Shown in pieces: positions 40,118 to 41,076 of a stretch of DNA of 41,076 nt; positions within the stretch are counted from its first letter, which is position 1; every line of letters begins with the position of its first letter. Source of the stretch: Alphaproteobacteria bacterium UBA3002 (GTDB taxonomy: Bacteria; Pseudomonadota; Alphaproteobacteria; Rickettsiales; UBA3002); the NCBI GenBank assembly GCA_002346425.1, contig DDZS01000069.1, positions 1-41,076 of the forward strand, written 5' to 3'. A model generated the notes under the pieces. That model saw nothing but the letters and a program-made list of their open reading frames with translations, searched no databases and was not told the origin of the DNA. Made by a program: the position numbers and the translations under genes.

Positions 40118-41076
40118 CTATTCCTGCTGCGTTTCATCGCCCAGATAGAGGTGGCTATGGCGATACTGATCGAGCAGGTAACGCGCGACGACGCCGATGA
40201 TCGCCGTGATCGGAATCGCTAGCAGAATACCGACAAAGCCGAAGAGCGCCGCCCCGGCCAGCATGCCGAAAATCAGCCAGAGCGGGTGCAGGCCGATTTT
40301 ATCGCCGACCAGTTTCGGGGTGAGGACGTAGCCTTCGAGCAATTGCCCGGCGGTGAAAATAGCCAAGACCACAAGCACCGGTTCGATCGCGCTGAATTGC
40401 AGGTAAGCTAACCCGACGGCCAGCCCACCGGAGACGATCGTGCCGATATAGGGAATGATAATCGCGATGCCGCCGATAATGCCGACGACGATCGCCAGGT
40501 CTAGGCCGACCAGCGACAGGCCGAAAATGTAAAAGGCCGCGAGCAGCAGAATCACGTTTAACATGCCATGCAGATAGCCGGAAATGGTGCGGTCGATCTT
40601 ATACATCATCTCGCGGATGGTCGGCGCGTAATCGCGCGGCAGCAATTCATAGACGCGTGCCACCATGCGGTCCCAATCGCGCAGCAGGTAGAAGCTGACG
40701 ACCGGCGTGATGACCATCAGGGTCACGAAATTGATCACGGCCTGTCCGGAAGTGAACAGGTTTTTCAGGAAGTTTTTCGCCAGTGGTGCGGCCTGCGCGG
40801 TGACGGCCTTCTTGGCTTCTTCGGCCTGTTCCGGGGCGATGGCTTTGCCGAATTGCATGATCTTCTCGTTAAACGCTTCGCGGAAGCGATCAATCATTGC
40901 GGGAAGGGTGCGTGCGAAGTCGTTGATTTCGCTGGCGATAATTGGAATTAAAAGAATGATTCCGATGGAAATAACGATCGAGAAGATGCCGATAATCAGC
41001 CCAGCAGCCGCGCCGCGACCCATGCCGTTGCGTTCCAGCCGGTCGGCCAACGGATCAAGAAAATAGGCCAGCAACC
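40118..41076 (-). CDS. AI-2E family transporter (5' end outside window)
   Basis: This is an integral membrane protein of the PerM/AI-2E exporter-like family; the real substrate is uncertain. The frame is open to the right edge and begins LLAYFLDPLADRLERNG, the normal second helix region, so about 35 N-terminal residues are missing. The visible 319 residues contain about seven membrane segments, an amphipathic middle stretch, the family-typical VSFYLLRDWDRM, VVGIIGGIAIIIPYIGTIV, and GQLLEGYVLTPKLVGDKIGLHPLWLIF-type C-terminal region. It lies directly upstream of hdaA. Confidence 0.93.
   Translation of the reverse strand, partial: LLAYFLDPLADRLERNGMGRGAAAGLIIGIFSIVISIGIILLIPIIASEINDFARTLPAMIDRFREAFNEKIMQFGKAIAPEQAEEAKKAVTAQAAPLAKNFLKNLFTSGQAVINFVTLMVITPVVSFYLLRDWDRMVARVYELLPRDYAPTIREMMYKIDRTISGYLHGMLNVILLLAAFYIFGLSLVGLDLAIVVGIIGGIAIIIPYIGTIVSGGLAVGLAYLQFSAIEPVLVVLAIFTAGQLLEGYVLTPKLVGDKIGLHPLWLIFGMLAGAALFGFVGILLAIPITAIIGVVARYLLDQYRHSHLYLGDETQQE

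Overview
This window (roughly 54% GC by eye) comes from an alphaproteobacterium. The signs are a VirB/D4 type IV secretion locus of the kind found in Rickettsiales-like lineages, an HdaA-type DnaA regulator beside a polyphosphate kinase gene, CtrA-like TTAA-N7-TTAA promoter sites, and the GTCATTGxGAGC...GAAGCAATCC intergenic repeat common in Alphaproteobacteria. A deep Rickettsiales or Micavibrionales-like relative is my best guess. I cannot fix the taxon from sequence alone. I saw no rRNA, tRNA, IS element or CRISPR array.

Layout. (1) 2-8954, + strand: virB4 (5' end cut off by the window), virB6, a type IV pilin-like gene in the usual virB7 position, then virB8-virB9-virB10-virB11 packed with 1-4 nt overlaps or gaps. 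(2) 8991-17557, - strand: nine pilin-like genes in four transcription units, with one unrecognised HTH-like gene among them. This block separates virB11 from virD4 (17689-19593, +). (3) 19594-22530: palindromic repeats, a small secreted protein, and a 634-residue protein with peptidoglycan-binding-like repeats. (4) 22531-25461: housekeeping genes thiS-thiG and aroQ-GDPD-like-aat. (5) 25681-32311, + strand: seven more pilin-like genes plus a CHAP-like putative cell-wall hydrolase. (6) 32314-41076: ppx, ppk, a SixA-like phosphatase, hdaA and an AI-2E family permease, with two further pilin-like genes and a gene that seems to start at AUU lodged between ppk and ppx.

The notable system is a repertoire of 19 paralogous type IV pilin-like proteins (about 248-272 aa) wrapped around a type IV secretion locus. 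All share a nearly constant N-terminal prepilin segment, an LPGDM-FWG segment, a Cys-bounded loop with an EF-hand-like NGDGNG motif in most copies, a WQHLANAGLIEGxYTG segment, a PEEAWNxDxKxDDGxPG segment and a C-terminal Cys pair. The parts between are variable and look mosaic across the two arrays. Most units are preceded by a CtrA-like TTAA-N7-TTAA element placed 11-12 nt before a -10-like hexamer. In six promoters the start codon sits where transcription should begin, which suggests leaderless mRNAs.

My interpretation (inference): a CtrA-timed, diversifying surface-fibre repertoire works with, or is inherited with, a VirB/D4 apparatus, and accessory wall-active proteins (the CHAP-like enzyme and perhaps the PG-binding-like protein) accompany it. 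No prepilin peptidase, pilus ATPase, platform protein or secretin gene is present, so assembly would depend on genes elsewhere.
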